From UBA1151 sp963579925 (GTDB lineage Bacteria > Chloroflexota > Dehalococcoidia > Lucifugimonadales > Lucifugimonadaceae), in NCBI GenBank assembly GCA_963579925.1, contig CAUZJA010000187.1, positions 1 through 5,596 on the forward strand: a DNA stretch of 5,596 nucleotides, written 5' to 3'. The notes under the pieces were generated by a model. It did not search any database. It saw only the letters and a program-made list of their open reading frames with translations, and was not told where the DNA came from. A program made the translations under genes and the position numbers. This document shows, piece after piece, positions 1 through 5,596 of this stretch (the stretch's first letter is position 1; the number at the start of each line of letters is the position of its first letter).

Positions 1-20
1 ATGGAAGTGCGAATGGCGTC

Positions 21-3000
21 CTAGTCCGCGGCCACCACAGTCTTCTTCGTTCGACGCTTCTTCGCCGGGGACGGCTTAGCACCATTCGCCGATGGTTTGC
101 GGCCGTTCTTTGCGGTCGCCTTCACTTTGTCTGGCTTCGCCTTCTTTGCACCATATGTCTTGCCGGGAGCACTCTTTCGAGCTTTCAATCCAGGTAACTT
201 TTTCAGATACTGCCCGGTGTAGGACGATGCCACGGATGCGACGTACTCTGGCGTGCCTTCCGCAACCAGATTACCGCCGCGTTCGCCGGCCTGCGGGCCA
301 AGGTCGATCACCCAGTCGGCGTTCTTTATAAGATCGAGATGATGCTCAATCACGATAACTGTGTTGCCGGTGTCGACGAGCTTGTGCAAGACCTGAAGCA
401 GTGCATCGGCATCTGAGAAAGATAGTCCGGTAGTTGGCTCATCCAGGATGTAGAGAGTCTTGCCGGTGGCTCGTTTCGATAGTTCAGTGGCAAGCTTTAC
501 CCGCTGAGCCTCTCCGCCAGAGAGGGTCGTCGCTGGCTGGCCGAGTCTGATATACCCGAGCCCCACATCCACCAGTGTCGCAAGTTTAGTTCGGGCTGCG
601 GGAATGTTTTCGAACAGCTCGAGGGCGTCGCTCACGCTCATGTTGAGCACGTCTGAAATGCTTGCGCCCTTGAACTTGATCTCCAGCGCTTCACGGTTGT
701 ATCGAGCGCCGTTGCATGTCTCGCACGGCACCGTCACATCGGGCAGGAACTGCATCTCAATCTGCACGTAACCGGCACCGGAGCACGCCTCGCAGCGTCC
801 GCCCTTTACGTTGAAGGAGAAACGACCAGCGGAGTAGCCGCGTGCCTTCGCTTCTGGCATCGATGCGAACAGGGTTCGCACCGGTGAAAACAGGCCGGTG
901 TACGTGGCAGGATTGCTGCGCGGCGTTCGGCCAATCGGCGACTGGTCAATGTTGACCAGTTTGTCGATCTGATCCAGCCCTTCAATGGAGTCGTGCGCCC
1001 CGGGCCGATCTTTGGCACGGTAGAACATCTGGGCCACGCGCTTGTGCAGGATCTCATTGATCAGACTGCTCTTACCGGAGCCGCTCACGCCGGTTACACA
1101 GGTGAACTTGCCGAGCGGAATTTCTACGTCGATATCTTTAAGGTTGTTGGCGCGCGCACCTTTGATAGTGAGCTTTGATTCCTTGCCGTTGCGTCGCTTC
1201 TTGGGGATCGCGATCTTCGCGCGACCAGAAAGATAGGCCCCGGTGAGCGACTTTTCTGATTTAGCGATTGCATCAATTGGGCCTTCGGCGATCAACTCGC
1301 CGCCGTGCTCACCAGCCCGTGGGCCGATATCGATGATGTGGTCGGACGCCCGCATGATCGCTTCGTCGTGCTCAACGATGAGCACGGAGTTCCCAAGGTC
1401 ACGGAGCCGTTTCAGCGTAGCGATCAGGCGATCATCGTCGATGGGATGTAGCCCAATCGATGGCTCATCGCAGACGTACAGTACGCCCATCAGGCCCGAG
1501 CCAATCTGCGTGGCAAGCCGAATCCGCTGGCCTTCGCCACCCGACAGCGTTGCCGCCATGCGGTCCAGCGTCAGATAGTCCAATCCAACCCGCGACAAGA
1601 ACCCAAGGCGCTCGTTGATCTCTTTGAATATTTGCTCACCGATCGCAGATTCGCGAGGGGAGAGGGGCTCTTCCGCGTCCCGGCCATCCGGCCATTTCTC
1701 TGTGAGGCACGCCTCAACCCATTCCAGGGCACGCTCAACGGACTGCTGCGTGACTTTAATGATGTTCACGCCAAGCACTGTCACGGCTAGCGTTTCCGGC
1801 TTGAGACGCATTCCATTGCAGGCGGAACAAGCCACCTGCGTCATGTAGCGCTCAATCTCGTCGCTCACCTTCTCGGACTCGGTGTTCGAGTATCGACGTT
1901 GCAGGCTTGGTATCACCCCCCGGAACGTCATGCGCCACCGGTGGCGCCGGCCGCTGGCCGCTTTGTGGGCGACCACAACGCGGTCACCTTTGGTGCCGTG
2001 CAGAATAACTTCCAGAGCCTCAGGAGAAAGGTCTTTTACCGGGGCGTCCATATCGAAGTCGTATGCGTCCGCGACCGCCTCAAGTTGAGATGACGTCCAA
2101 GTGGTTGGGATTCCGCCCGATTGCCAGGGTGCCACCGCACCGTCGTTCAGGCTGAAGCTCTTGTCCGGGATCACCAGGTCAGGATCAACTTCCATGGAGA
2201 AGCCCAGGCCAGAGCAGCGGGTGCACGCGCCGTATGGCGTGTTGAACGAGAAGTTACGAGGCTCCAGTTCCTGGATTGAAATATCGCAGTGGACGCACGC
2301 AAACTTCTCTGAGTAGACGATGTCGTGATCGCCATCATCGCCGCCAACAACTGCGGCGATCACAGTTCCACCAGACAGGCGCAGTGCCGTCTCGATGGAG
2401 TCTGTCATCCGCGTCAGATCAGTCTCTGGTCCGATTACGAGTCGATCGACGACTGTTTCGATATCGTGCCACTTCGTTTTGGCCAGCTTGATCTCTTCTT
2501 CAAGGTCGCGCACCTCACCATCAACCCGGACACGAACGAACCCACTGGCGCGAGCGGCGTCAAAGATGCCCAGATGTTCGCCCTTCATGTGGATTACGTT
2601 GGGGGACAGCACCATGAATCGCGTGCCTTCAGGCTGACGCATTACGGAGTCCACTATCTGTTGGACCGTCTGGCGGGATACCGGTCGGCCGCAGTTGGGG
2701 CAGTGCGGACGACCTGCCCTAGCGAACAGGAGTCGCAGGTAGTCGTATATCTCCGTGACGGTGCCGACGGTGGAGCGTGGGTTCCGGGAGACGCCCTTCT
2801 GGTCGATTGAGATTGAAGGGCTCAGTCCCTCAATGTGATCGACGTCTGGCTTTTCCATACGGCCAAGGAACTGGCGTGCATAGGCTGAGAGCGACTCCAC
2901 GTATCGGCGCTGGCCCTCTGCGTAGATGGTGTCGAACGCGAGTGAAGACTTGCCTGAACCAGAGACGCCTGTGATCACCACGAGTTTGTCGCGCGGAATC

Positions 3001-3065
3001 TTTACGTCGATATTCTTCAGGTTGTGCTCGCGGGCACCCTTTACGGTGATGAAATCCTGAGCCAT
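21..3065 (-). CDS. uvrA: UvrABC excinuclease subunit A (UvrA)
   Basis: UvrA is the cytoplasmic damage-sensing ATPase of nucleotide excision repair; as a dimer it finds bulky lesions and loads UvrB. The 1014-residue product has both ABC cassettes. Cassette I has a Walker A GVSGSGKSS at about 33-41, signature LSGGEGQRIRLA from 507 and Walker B YVCDEPS near 530-536 with switch His566. Cassette II has Walker A at 659-667, signature LSGGEAQRVKLA from 848 and Walker B ILDEPTTG near 873-880 with His908. Zinc ligands are visible: C257/C260/C281/C284 and C758/C761/C781/C784 (the CX2C-X19-CX2C module), plus CxxC pairs 122/125 and 413/416 that could form the third site known in UvrA structures. The ATG start at 3065 leads straight into the conserved ITVKGAREHNLKNI; only a weak AAGG precedes it. 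Oddities are a Lys/Ala/Pro-rich tail (about 957-1014) that makes it longer than the usual roughly 940-950 residues, and GLSF rather than GLHF after the second Walker B. The gene is intact. Confidence 0.98.
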   Translation of the reverse strand: MAQDFITVKGAREHNLKNIDVKIPRDKLVVITGVSGSGKSSLAFDTIYAEGQRRYVESLSAYARQFLGRMEKPDVDHIEGLSPSISIDQKGVSRNPRSTVGTVTEIYDYLRLLFARAGRPHCPNCGRPVSRQTVQQIVDSVMRQPEGTRFMVLSPNVIHMKGEHLGIFDAARASGFVRVRVDGEVRDLEEEIKLAKTKWHDIETVVDRLVIGPETDLTRMTDSIETALRLSGGTVIAAVVGGDDGDHDIVYSEKFACVHCDISIQELEPRNFSFNTPYGACTRCSGLGFSMEVDPDLVIPDKSFSLNDGAVAPWQSGGIPTTWTSSQLEAVADAYDFDMDAPVKDLSPEALEVILHGTKGDRVVVAHKAASGRRHRWRMTFRGVIPSLQRRYSNTESEKVSDEIERYMTQVACSACNGMRLKPETLAVTVLGVNIIKVTQQSVERALEWVEACLTEKWPDGRDAEEPLSPRESAIGEQIFKEINERLGFLSRVGLDYLTLDRMAATLSGGEGQRIRLATQIGSGLMGVLYVCDEPSIGLHPIDDDRLIATLKRLRDLGNSVLIVEHDEAIMRASDHIIDIGPRAGEHGGELIAEGPIDAIAKSEKSLTGAYLSGRAKIAIPKKRRNGKESKLTIKGARANNLKDIDVEIPLGKFTCVTGVSGSGKSSLINEILHKRVAQMFYRAKDRPGAHDSIEGLDQIDKLVNIDQSPIGRTPRSNPATYTGLFSPVRTLFASMPEAKARGYSAGRFSFNVKGGRCEACSGAGYVQIEMQFLPDVTVPCETCNGARYNREALEIKFKGASISDVLNMSVSDALELFENIPAARTKLATLVDVGLGYIRLGQPATTLSGGEAQRVKLATELSKRATGKTLYILDEPTTGLSFSDADALLQVLHKLVDTGNTVIVIEHHLDLIKNADWVIDLGPQAGERGGNLVAEGTPEYVASVASSYTGQYLKKLPGLKARKSAPGKTYGAKKAKPDKVKATAKNGRKPSANGAKPSPAKKRRTKKTVVAAD

Positions 3066-3109
3066 CTGCGCCTTGTGCCTGCTCTTGTGACTGGCTTCGT
3101 GGTGTGAAG

Positions 3110-3128
3110 TTTGATTCTAGCAATCAAA
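3110..3128. promoter_or_regulatory. operator-like palindrome over the uvrA -10 box
   Basis: This is a perfect inverted repeat: TTTGATT (3110-3116), a 5-nt centre CTAGC, then AATCAAA (3122-3128). It lies across the candidate -10 box of uvrA, where a bound repressor would block RNA polymerase. Because uvrA is an SOS gene in many bacteria, LexA or another damage-responsive repressor is a natural guess. The site matches neither the E. coli CTGT-N8-ACAG box nor the Bacillus GAAC-N4-GTTC box, so the regulator is unassigned. Confidence 0.4.
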
Positions 3129-3141
3129 GCAAGCCTGTCTG
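3114..3141 (-). promoter_or_regulatory. candidate uvrA promoter
   Basis: Read on the minus strand, a -35-like CAGACA (3136-3141, 4/6 to consensus) is followed by a 16-nt spacer and a -10-like TAGAAT (3114-3119, 5/6). Transcription would begin near 3107 and give a leader of about 40 nt before the uvrA ATG at 3065. The position and the 380-bp gap from recO support a dedicated promoter. It is only a consensus match, and the sigma-factor preference of this organism is unknown. Confidence 0.45.
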
Positions 3142-3201
3142 AGGGGGTGTTGGCGATAACCGGGATTTTGCGGGGCCGGGGACGGGTGTGATCTCTCGGA
3201 A

Positions 3202-3245
3202 TGTCATCCTGAAGAGGGCTCAGCGACTGTGAGGGTCTCTGGCAG
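3202..3245 (+). repeat. dispersed-repeat-like element, left copy
   Basis: This copy begins TGTCATCCTGA and ends GTGAGGGTCTCTG (3229-3241) followed by GCAG. It is the inverted partner of the element at 3333-3383, with which it shares a perfect 13-bp core and the GTCAyCC-TGA head. The layout, TGTCAT(T/C)CTGA at one end and a GGxTCTC motif about 30 nt later, resembles short non-coding repeats scattered through intergenic regions of several bacterial phyla. That resemblance is recalled, not searched. No coding capacity is seen. Confidence 0.5.
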
Positions 3246-3332
3246 CTGAGTGATGTGTTTGCGGTTCATCAACCAGTGGGGACGTCTGGGACACTGTTCT
3301 CCCTGTTGACGCGGCGACTCGCACATTCATAA

Positions 3333-3383
3333 CCGGCAGAGACCCTCACGTCACTCCCGGGGCGTTGTTCCTCAGGGGTGACG
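3333..3383 (-). repeat. dispersed-repeat-like element, right inverted copy
   Basis: Read on the minus strand this starts CGTCACCCCTGAG (3383 down to 3371) and ends GTGAGGGTCTCTG (3349 down to 3337) then CCGG. It matches the 3202-3245 copy in inverted orientation: the 13-bp core is identical, the head is near-identical, and the middle is diverged and several bases longer. The copies enclose about 87 bp without a gene. The pair could be a degenerate palindromic or MITE-like unit, or two independent insertions. Confidence 0.5.
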
Positions 3384-3428
3384 GTGTGGTGGATTGGGGG
3401 TCCGCTGGGAACGTGTCGTGGAAATCAG

Positions 3429-3445
3429 GGCGCACGCCATGCGCC
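3429..3445 (-). terminator. weak GC hairpin after recO
   Basis: A perfect 6-bp inverted repeat, GGCGCA/TGCGCC with a 5-nt loop, begins one base after the recO stop codon (3447-3449). In the recO transcript it would form a short, stable stem. The bases that follow (CTGATTTCC) contain only a three-T run, so it is not a classic intrinsic terminator. It may instead protect the 3' end, or be chance. Confidence 0.25.
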
Positions 3446-3446
3446 G

Positions 3447-4232
3447 TTACGGGGTGTGGCTTCGGGTTTGGGAGCGGACTTCGTCTACGAAGTTGGCTGA
3501 GCGTACTGTGCGGTCTGTGGCGAAGTGGATGTGCTCTCGCAATATGCGTTCCACCTGTCGGCGCTCATCCTCGGCAATGCGCAGGCGCTCTATCTCATTT
3601 TGTCCGGCGCGCTGGAGAAACCGTAGAAGCTTGATCGTGGCGACGCTGGCGGGGAGCATCGTGTCAGAGCCAGATGGTCGGCACCGCGGGCAGGCTATGC
3701 CGCCTCGCATTGCCGAAAAGACGTGGTCCTCCTGCTCCAACTCATCGCCGCAATCGACGCATCGCTGAATCTGCGGCTGGGAGCCGTTCATCTGGAGCAA
3801 TCGCATCTCATACCAGTGGATCATCAGGTCAGGAACTGCGGTTGATTCCAGCTGTGACAGGCCGTCGATCAGCATGCGATATACGTCTGCGGCCGGGGCA
3901 TCTTCCACCGCGAACTTCTCAGTGAGTTCGCACAGGTAAAAGGCCTTGGCCATCAGATCCAGGTCGACCTTCAGCTTCGCGTAGCTCTCGATAGTCTCCG
4001 CCTGGCTGATTGAGTCCAGCGTACGGCCGCTGCGGGCGGAAATAGAGACACGTCGTACCAGGTCGAGTTGTCCGCCAAGTTTGCTGTTGGGTTTACGTGC
4101 GCCTTTCGCCACGGCGCGCAGAATGCCTCGGCCTGGTGTGAGCAGGGTGACGATTCGGTCAGCCTCGCCAAGGTTGTGGTGGCGCAGCACAACTCCTTCG
4201 GCGGAGTAGATGCGAGGCTTCTGGGAGGTCAT
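3447..4232 (-). CDS. recO: DNA repair protein RecO
   Basis: RecO is the cytoplasmic recombination mediator of the RecFOR pathway; with RecR it loads RecA onto SSB-coated single-stranded DNA and anneals strands. The N-terminal OB-fold part carries the family hallmark LGEADRIVTLLTPGRG followed by VAKGARKPNSKLGGQLD. The middle is helical, and a zinc knuckle has C158/C161 (CVDC) and C181/C184 (CPRC). The length of 261 residues is normal. The start chosen is ATG at 4230-4232, because GGAG at 4238-4241 sits 5 nt upstream. The frame also opens two codons earlier at a GTG (4236-4238), but that GTG overlaps the GGAG itself and would be poorly placed. The gene lies 36 nt downstream of the NrtS-like gene on the same strand and is probably the last gene of that operon. 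No broken motif is seen. Confidence 0.95.
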   Translation of the reverse strand: MTSQKPRIYSAEGVVLRHHNLGEADRIVTLLTPGRGILRAVAKGARKPNSKLGGQLDLVRRVSISARSGRTLDSISQAETIESYAKLKVDLDLMAKAFYLCELTEKFAVEDAPAADVYRMLIDGLSQLESTAVPDLMIHWYEMRLLQMNGSQPQIQRCVDCGDELEQEDHVFSAMRGGIACPRCRPSGSDTMLPASVATIKLLRFLQRAGQNEIERLRIAEDERRQVERILREHIHFATDRTVRSANFVDEVRSQTRSHTP

Positions 4233-4237
4233 GGTCA

Positions 4238-4241
4238 CTCC
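4238..4241 (-). promoter_or_regulatory. recO ribosome binding site that decides the start
   Basis: On the minus strand GGAG is followed by TGACC and then ATG, a standard 5-nt spacing for the ATG at 4230-4232. The alternative GTG at 4236-4238 would use the last G of this motif as its first base. This favours the shorter 261-residue RecO. Confidence 0.6.
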
Positions 4242-4263
4242 ATTATCAACTATGTGTCGATAG

Positions 4264-4270
4264 ACCTCCT
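4264..4270 (-). promoter_or_regulatory. orphan strong Shine-Dalgarno sequence
   Basis: AGGAGGT, a near-perfect anti-16S complement, overlaps the stop codon of the NrtS-like gene (4269-4271). No ATG, GTG or TTG occurs at a normal distance; the next candidate is a TTG about 14 nt on, which opens only a four-codon frame. It may act as a ribosome standby or pausing site before recO, or be chance. Confidence 0.3.
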
Positions 4271-4604
4271 ATGGCTGGGTGTGAGCGTGTACCGTGGCCC
4301 GGGCGTTCAAGATACCGCCGGTGGTCGCTACGGTGAAGGGGACCATATAGGTGAGCGGGATCTTCCAGGCCATCGCTGACTGAAAATCTCCCTCCACAAT
4401 GAAGTTGCCCTGGTTGATGGCGGTCAGCACTGTGCCCACGATCAGGCATATGATCAACGATTTCTTCAGCAGAGGCAGATATCTCAGCGCGCATGTGAGG
4501 CAGTGTGGGAGACGCCCCAACGGTGAGGGCATTTCATACGCCTTGTCTTCAAGCGTCCGCAGACATTTCACGCACATTTCGTCGGCGCGATTATGAGCCG
4601 TCAT
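4269..4604 (-). CDS. nrtS: NrtS-type nitrate/nitrite transporter with N-terminal Cys knuckle
   Basis: This is a small membrane protein of 111 residues. The C-terminal two thirds matches what I recall of the NrtS family, small two-helix nitrate/nitrite transporters first described in cyanobacteria: helix 1 at about 46-63 (LLKKSLIICLIVGTVLTAIN), the conserved INQGN turn at 63-67, and helix 2 at about 80-101 containing LTYMVPFTVATTG. Residues 1-40 are soluble and carry C11/C14 and C35/C38, a CxxC-X20-CxxC pattern typical of a zinc-binding knuckle. The ATG start has a good GGAG 5 nt upstream. It follows the DUF2182 gene by 35 nt and precedes recO by 36 nt, so cotranscription is likely. Family membership rests on motif memory. 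Transport of nitrate or nitrite by this particular protein is inferred, and the role of the cysteine module is unknown. Confidence 0.7.
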   Translation of the reverse strand: MTAHNRADEMCVKCLRTLEDKAYEMPSPLGRLPHCLTCALRYLPLLKKSLIICLIVGTVLTAINQGNFIVEGDFQSAMAWKIPLTYMVPFTVATTGGILNARATVHAHTQP

Positions 4605-4639
4605 CTGGTCTCCGCAATTTCACTGGGCATTTGAGGGCG

Positions 4640-5434
4640 CTAGAGAGCGCTGTCGAGAATCATCCAGATTCCCCACGCCAATATCAAACCGCCAGATATG
4701 CGATTGACCCACGCTCTGCCCGGCGCAACTTTCTCAATCAGTACGAATCCCGCCAGCGCAGCAATCCAGAGCAGGTTCATCACGCCCAGTACGAACAGCA
4801 GCGACATCAAAACCCAGCAGCAGCCGAGACAGTAGACGCCCTGTTTGATGCCCATCGACAGGGCGCCGCGTTGGGCTTCCTCCCAATCAGTGAGCAGGAA
4901 GCTCATAGGCGTTCGACACTCCGTTAGGCAGAGGTACTTAACCGGCGAAAACTGAAACAGACCAGCGGCCAGGAGCAGACTTCCGCCAATTAGCGGCGTT
5001 GCAGTCATGGTCATTGGTGAGAGCAAGGTCGCCGAGTGCAGTCCCCATTGCAGCAAGGTGCCGCCGAAAGCGAATGCACTCCATATGAGGAGATAGCCGG
5101 ATACGAATACGGCGGTGGAGACGAATGGCTGTGCATTTGACTGACGCTTTCTGTAGACGGTCCCAAACGTCAAAATCATTGGCGTCGCGGACGGGATCAT
5201 CATGGCGGTCATCATCACGGTCCACATCAGGAACATGATTCCAAAATCGCTAATCGTCCAACTTGCCGTCATCGGCATCGACAACGATCTGCCTGAGGCC
5301 ATGTCCATGTTCTGCATGTCCCACGCCAGATACGCGGTGTATGCCGAGGCCAGCGCGGTTACACCGAGTAGTCCGGCGAACACTACGTAGCGATCTTTTC
5401 TTATCAGTGCCTCAACGGGCAGTATTGCTTGCAT
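4640..5434 (-). CDS. DUF2182 family predicted metal-binding integral membrane protein
   Basis: This 264-residue polytopic inner-membrane protein has about six to seven hydrophobic segments, roughly at 16-36, 63-90, 105-130, 145-163, 196-218, 221-235 and 245-262. It carries the features I associate with DUF2182: MWTVMMTAMMIPSATPM (70-86), CLTECRTPMSFL (169-180) and GVYCLGCCWVLM (199-210). Likely metal ligands are C169, C173, C202, C205 and C206, plus a Met-rich stretch (M40, M43, M45, M53, M55) in the first loop after helix 1. Thioether and thiolate ligands suit a soft metal such as Cu(I); the family is annotated only as predicted metal-binding, so copper is inference. The ATG start has GGAAG 5 nt upstream; the length is usual for the family. 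It is the first gene of the apparent operon with the NrtS-like gene and recO. No known biochemical function can be assigned. Confidence 0.88.
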   Translation of the reverse strand: MQAILPVEALIRKDRYVVFAGLLGVTALASAYTAYLAWDMQNMDMASGRSLSMPMTASWTISDFGIMFLMWTVMMTAMMIPSATPMILTFGTVYRKRQSNAQPFVSTAVFVSGYLLIWSAFAFGGTLLQWGLHSATLLSPMTMTATPLIGGSLLLAAGLFQFSPVKYLCLTECRTPMSFLLTDWEEAQRGALSMGIKQGVYCLGCCWVLMSLLFVLGVMNLLWIAALAGFVLIEKVAPGRAWVNRISGGLILAWGIWMILDSAL

Positions 5435-5451
5435 GACGACTTCCGAATCTT

Positions 5452-5468
5452 GCTCAATGCATATGAGC
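5452..5468 (-). promoter_or_regulatory. small hairpin in the leader of the DUF2182 gene
   Basis: GCTCA (5468 to 5464) and TGAGC (5456 to 5452) form a 5-bp stem with a 7-nt loop, 18 nt upstream of the start codon and close to the predicted transcript start. It is short and may be chance, but could affect translation or act as an operator half-site pair. Confidence 0.2.
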
Positions 5469-5476
5469 GGTTGATC

Positions 5477-5504
5477 AAAATAGCGTGTTTTCCTGAGAGT
5501 TCAA
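5477..5504 (-). promoter_or_regulatory. candidate promoter of the DUF2182-nrtS-recO operon
   Basis: On the minus strand TTGAAC (5499-5504, 4/6 to -35) is followed by 16 nt and TATTTT (5477-5482, 4/6 to -10). This predicts a transcript start near 5470 and a leader of about 35 nt. The -35 box lies inside the 3' arm of the large hairpin at 5493-5573, so either the promoter or an RNA role for the hairpin in this operon may be wrong. Confidence 0.35.
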
Positions 5505-5573
5505 ACACCCGGCTCCCGCCTCAGTTATTTCGGATGAAAGGCAGGGGCGCACGGGTGTCCGAACTCGGGTCAG
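5493..5573 (-). ncRNA. long imperfect hairpin, possible structured RNA or palindromic element
   Basis: On the minus strand GAGTTCGGACACCCG (5566 to 5552) pairs over 15 bp with CGGGTGTTTGAACTC (5511 to 5497), with two G-U wobbles. Outside it, after a CCC bulge, CTGA (5573-5570) pairs with TCAG (5496-5493). Inside it, after a TGC bulge, 5548-5539 pairs with 5512-5521 over 10 positions, with one C-A mismatch and one G-U. The 17-nt end loop can form a small UUC/GAA stem. All three wobbles are G-U only in minus-strand RNA; in plus-strand RNA they are A-C mismatches. No U-run follows, so it is not a standard terminator. It could be the 3' structure of an upstream gene, a cis-regulatory leader, or a REP/MITE-like palindrome. 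Confidence 0.5.
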
Positions 5574-5596
5574 ACTTAGTTGGAGTAGTCGACGGT

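Larger units (their letters stand above)
3066..3446. other. recO-uvrA intergenic region
   Basis: No convincing gene lies in this roughly 380-bp gap; open frames crossing it on the plus strand run antisense into recO and match nothing recognisable. Going leftwards from recO it holds a small GC hairpin, the inverted repeat pair, a GC-rich stretch (about 3141-3190) in which I see nothing defined, and the candidate uvrA promoter and operator. The length and content suggest that uvrA is transcribed separately from recO. Confidence 0.7.

Noticed and set aside
1..20. possible start of another gene, or a uvrA terminator
   Set aside because: Only 20 bases lie beyond the uvrA stop, with no hairpin or T-run, so nothing can be supported.
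2325..2810. 161-codon open frame on the plus strand
   Set aside because: It lies wholly antisense inside uvrA, whose minus-strand frame is intact with all family motifs. The predicted peptide shows no recognisable domain.
2830..3123. 97-codon minus-strand frame overlapping the uvrA start
   Set aside because: It is the uvrA N-terminal region read in another frame, and the true frame has the conserved Walker A.
3141..3190. G-rich stretch considered as a terminator or G-quadruplex
   Set aside because: The G-runs are irregular and no stem of useful length with a T-run can be drawn on either strand.
3263..3274. GGTT-CATC-AACC mini hairpin between the two repeats
   Set aside because: A 4-bp stem is expected by chance and has no supporting context.
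3394..3768. 124-codon plus-strand frame at the recO 3' end
   Set aside because: It is antisense to the zinc-knuckle region of recO, Arg/Ser-rich as expected for a shadow frame, with no family resemblance.
4246..4494. 82-codon minus-strand frame overlapping the nrtS-like gene
   Set aside because: It is the same strand in another frame. The overlapping 111-codon frame has the Shine-Dalgarno, the cysteine pairs and the NrtS-like helices.
4505..4927. 140-codon plus-strand frame across the nrtS-like and DUF2182 genes
   Set aside because: It is antisense to two genes with clear membrane-protein motifs and good ribosome binding sites. Its own peptide is low in hydrophobic structure and unrecognised.

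Overview
The window reads as a chromosomal stretch from a moderately GC-rich bacterium. All four supportable genes lie on the minus strand, so transcription runs from the right edge to the left. The UvrA and RecO sequence style (a GVIPSLQRRY-type insertion block in UvrA, a four-cysteine zinc knuckle in RecO) and the dispersed TGTCAYYCTGA-type repeat suggest Chloroflexota, possibly the SAR202/Dehalococcoidia side. That is a judgement from memory, not a search result.

Layout in the direction of transcription. The right end (about 5435-5596) has no gene. It holds a long imperfect RNA hairpin whose non-Watson-Crick pairs all favour minus-strand RNA, and a candidate promoter whose -35 box lies in the 3' arm of that hairpin. 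Next comes a DUF2182 polytopic membrane protein rich in Met and Cys (4640-5434), then after 35 nt a small two-helix membrane protein of the NrtS nitrate/nitrite transporter type with an N-terminal four-cysteine knuckle (4269-4604), then after 36 nt recO (3447-4232). The short gaps and shared strand suggest one operon that joins two small-solute or metal membrane proteins to a recombination-repair gene.

A gap of about 380 bp (3066-3446) separates recO from uvrA. It holds a weak GC hairpin just after the recO stop, two inverted degenerate copies of a dispersed repeat, and a candidate uvrA promoter with a perfect 7-bp-arm palindrome over its -10 box. uvrA (21-3065) appears to be its own transcription unit. 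It encodes a complete UvrA with both ATPase cassettes and its zinc modules, plus a Lys/Ala/Pro-rich tail of about 58 residues.

UvrA acts in nucleotide excision repair and RecO in RecFOR recombination, so two repair genes sit side by side, though probably under different promoters. I see no CRISPR, transposase, tRNA, rRNA or phage gene, and no clear new multi-gene system. The parts most worth a second look are non-coding: the 5493-5573 hairpin, the 3110-3128 operator-like palindrome and the 3202-3383 repeat pair. The NrtS protein with its cysteine knuckle is the most interesting coding item.
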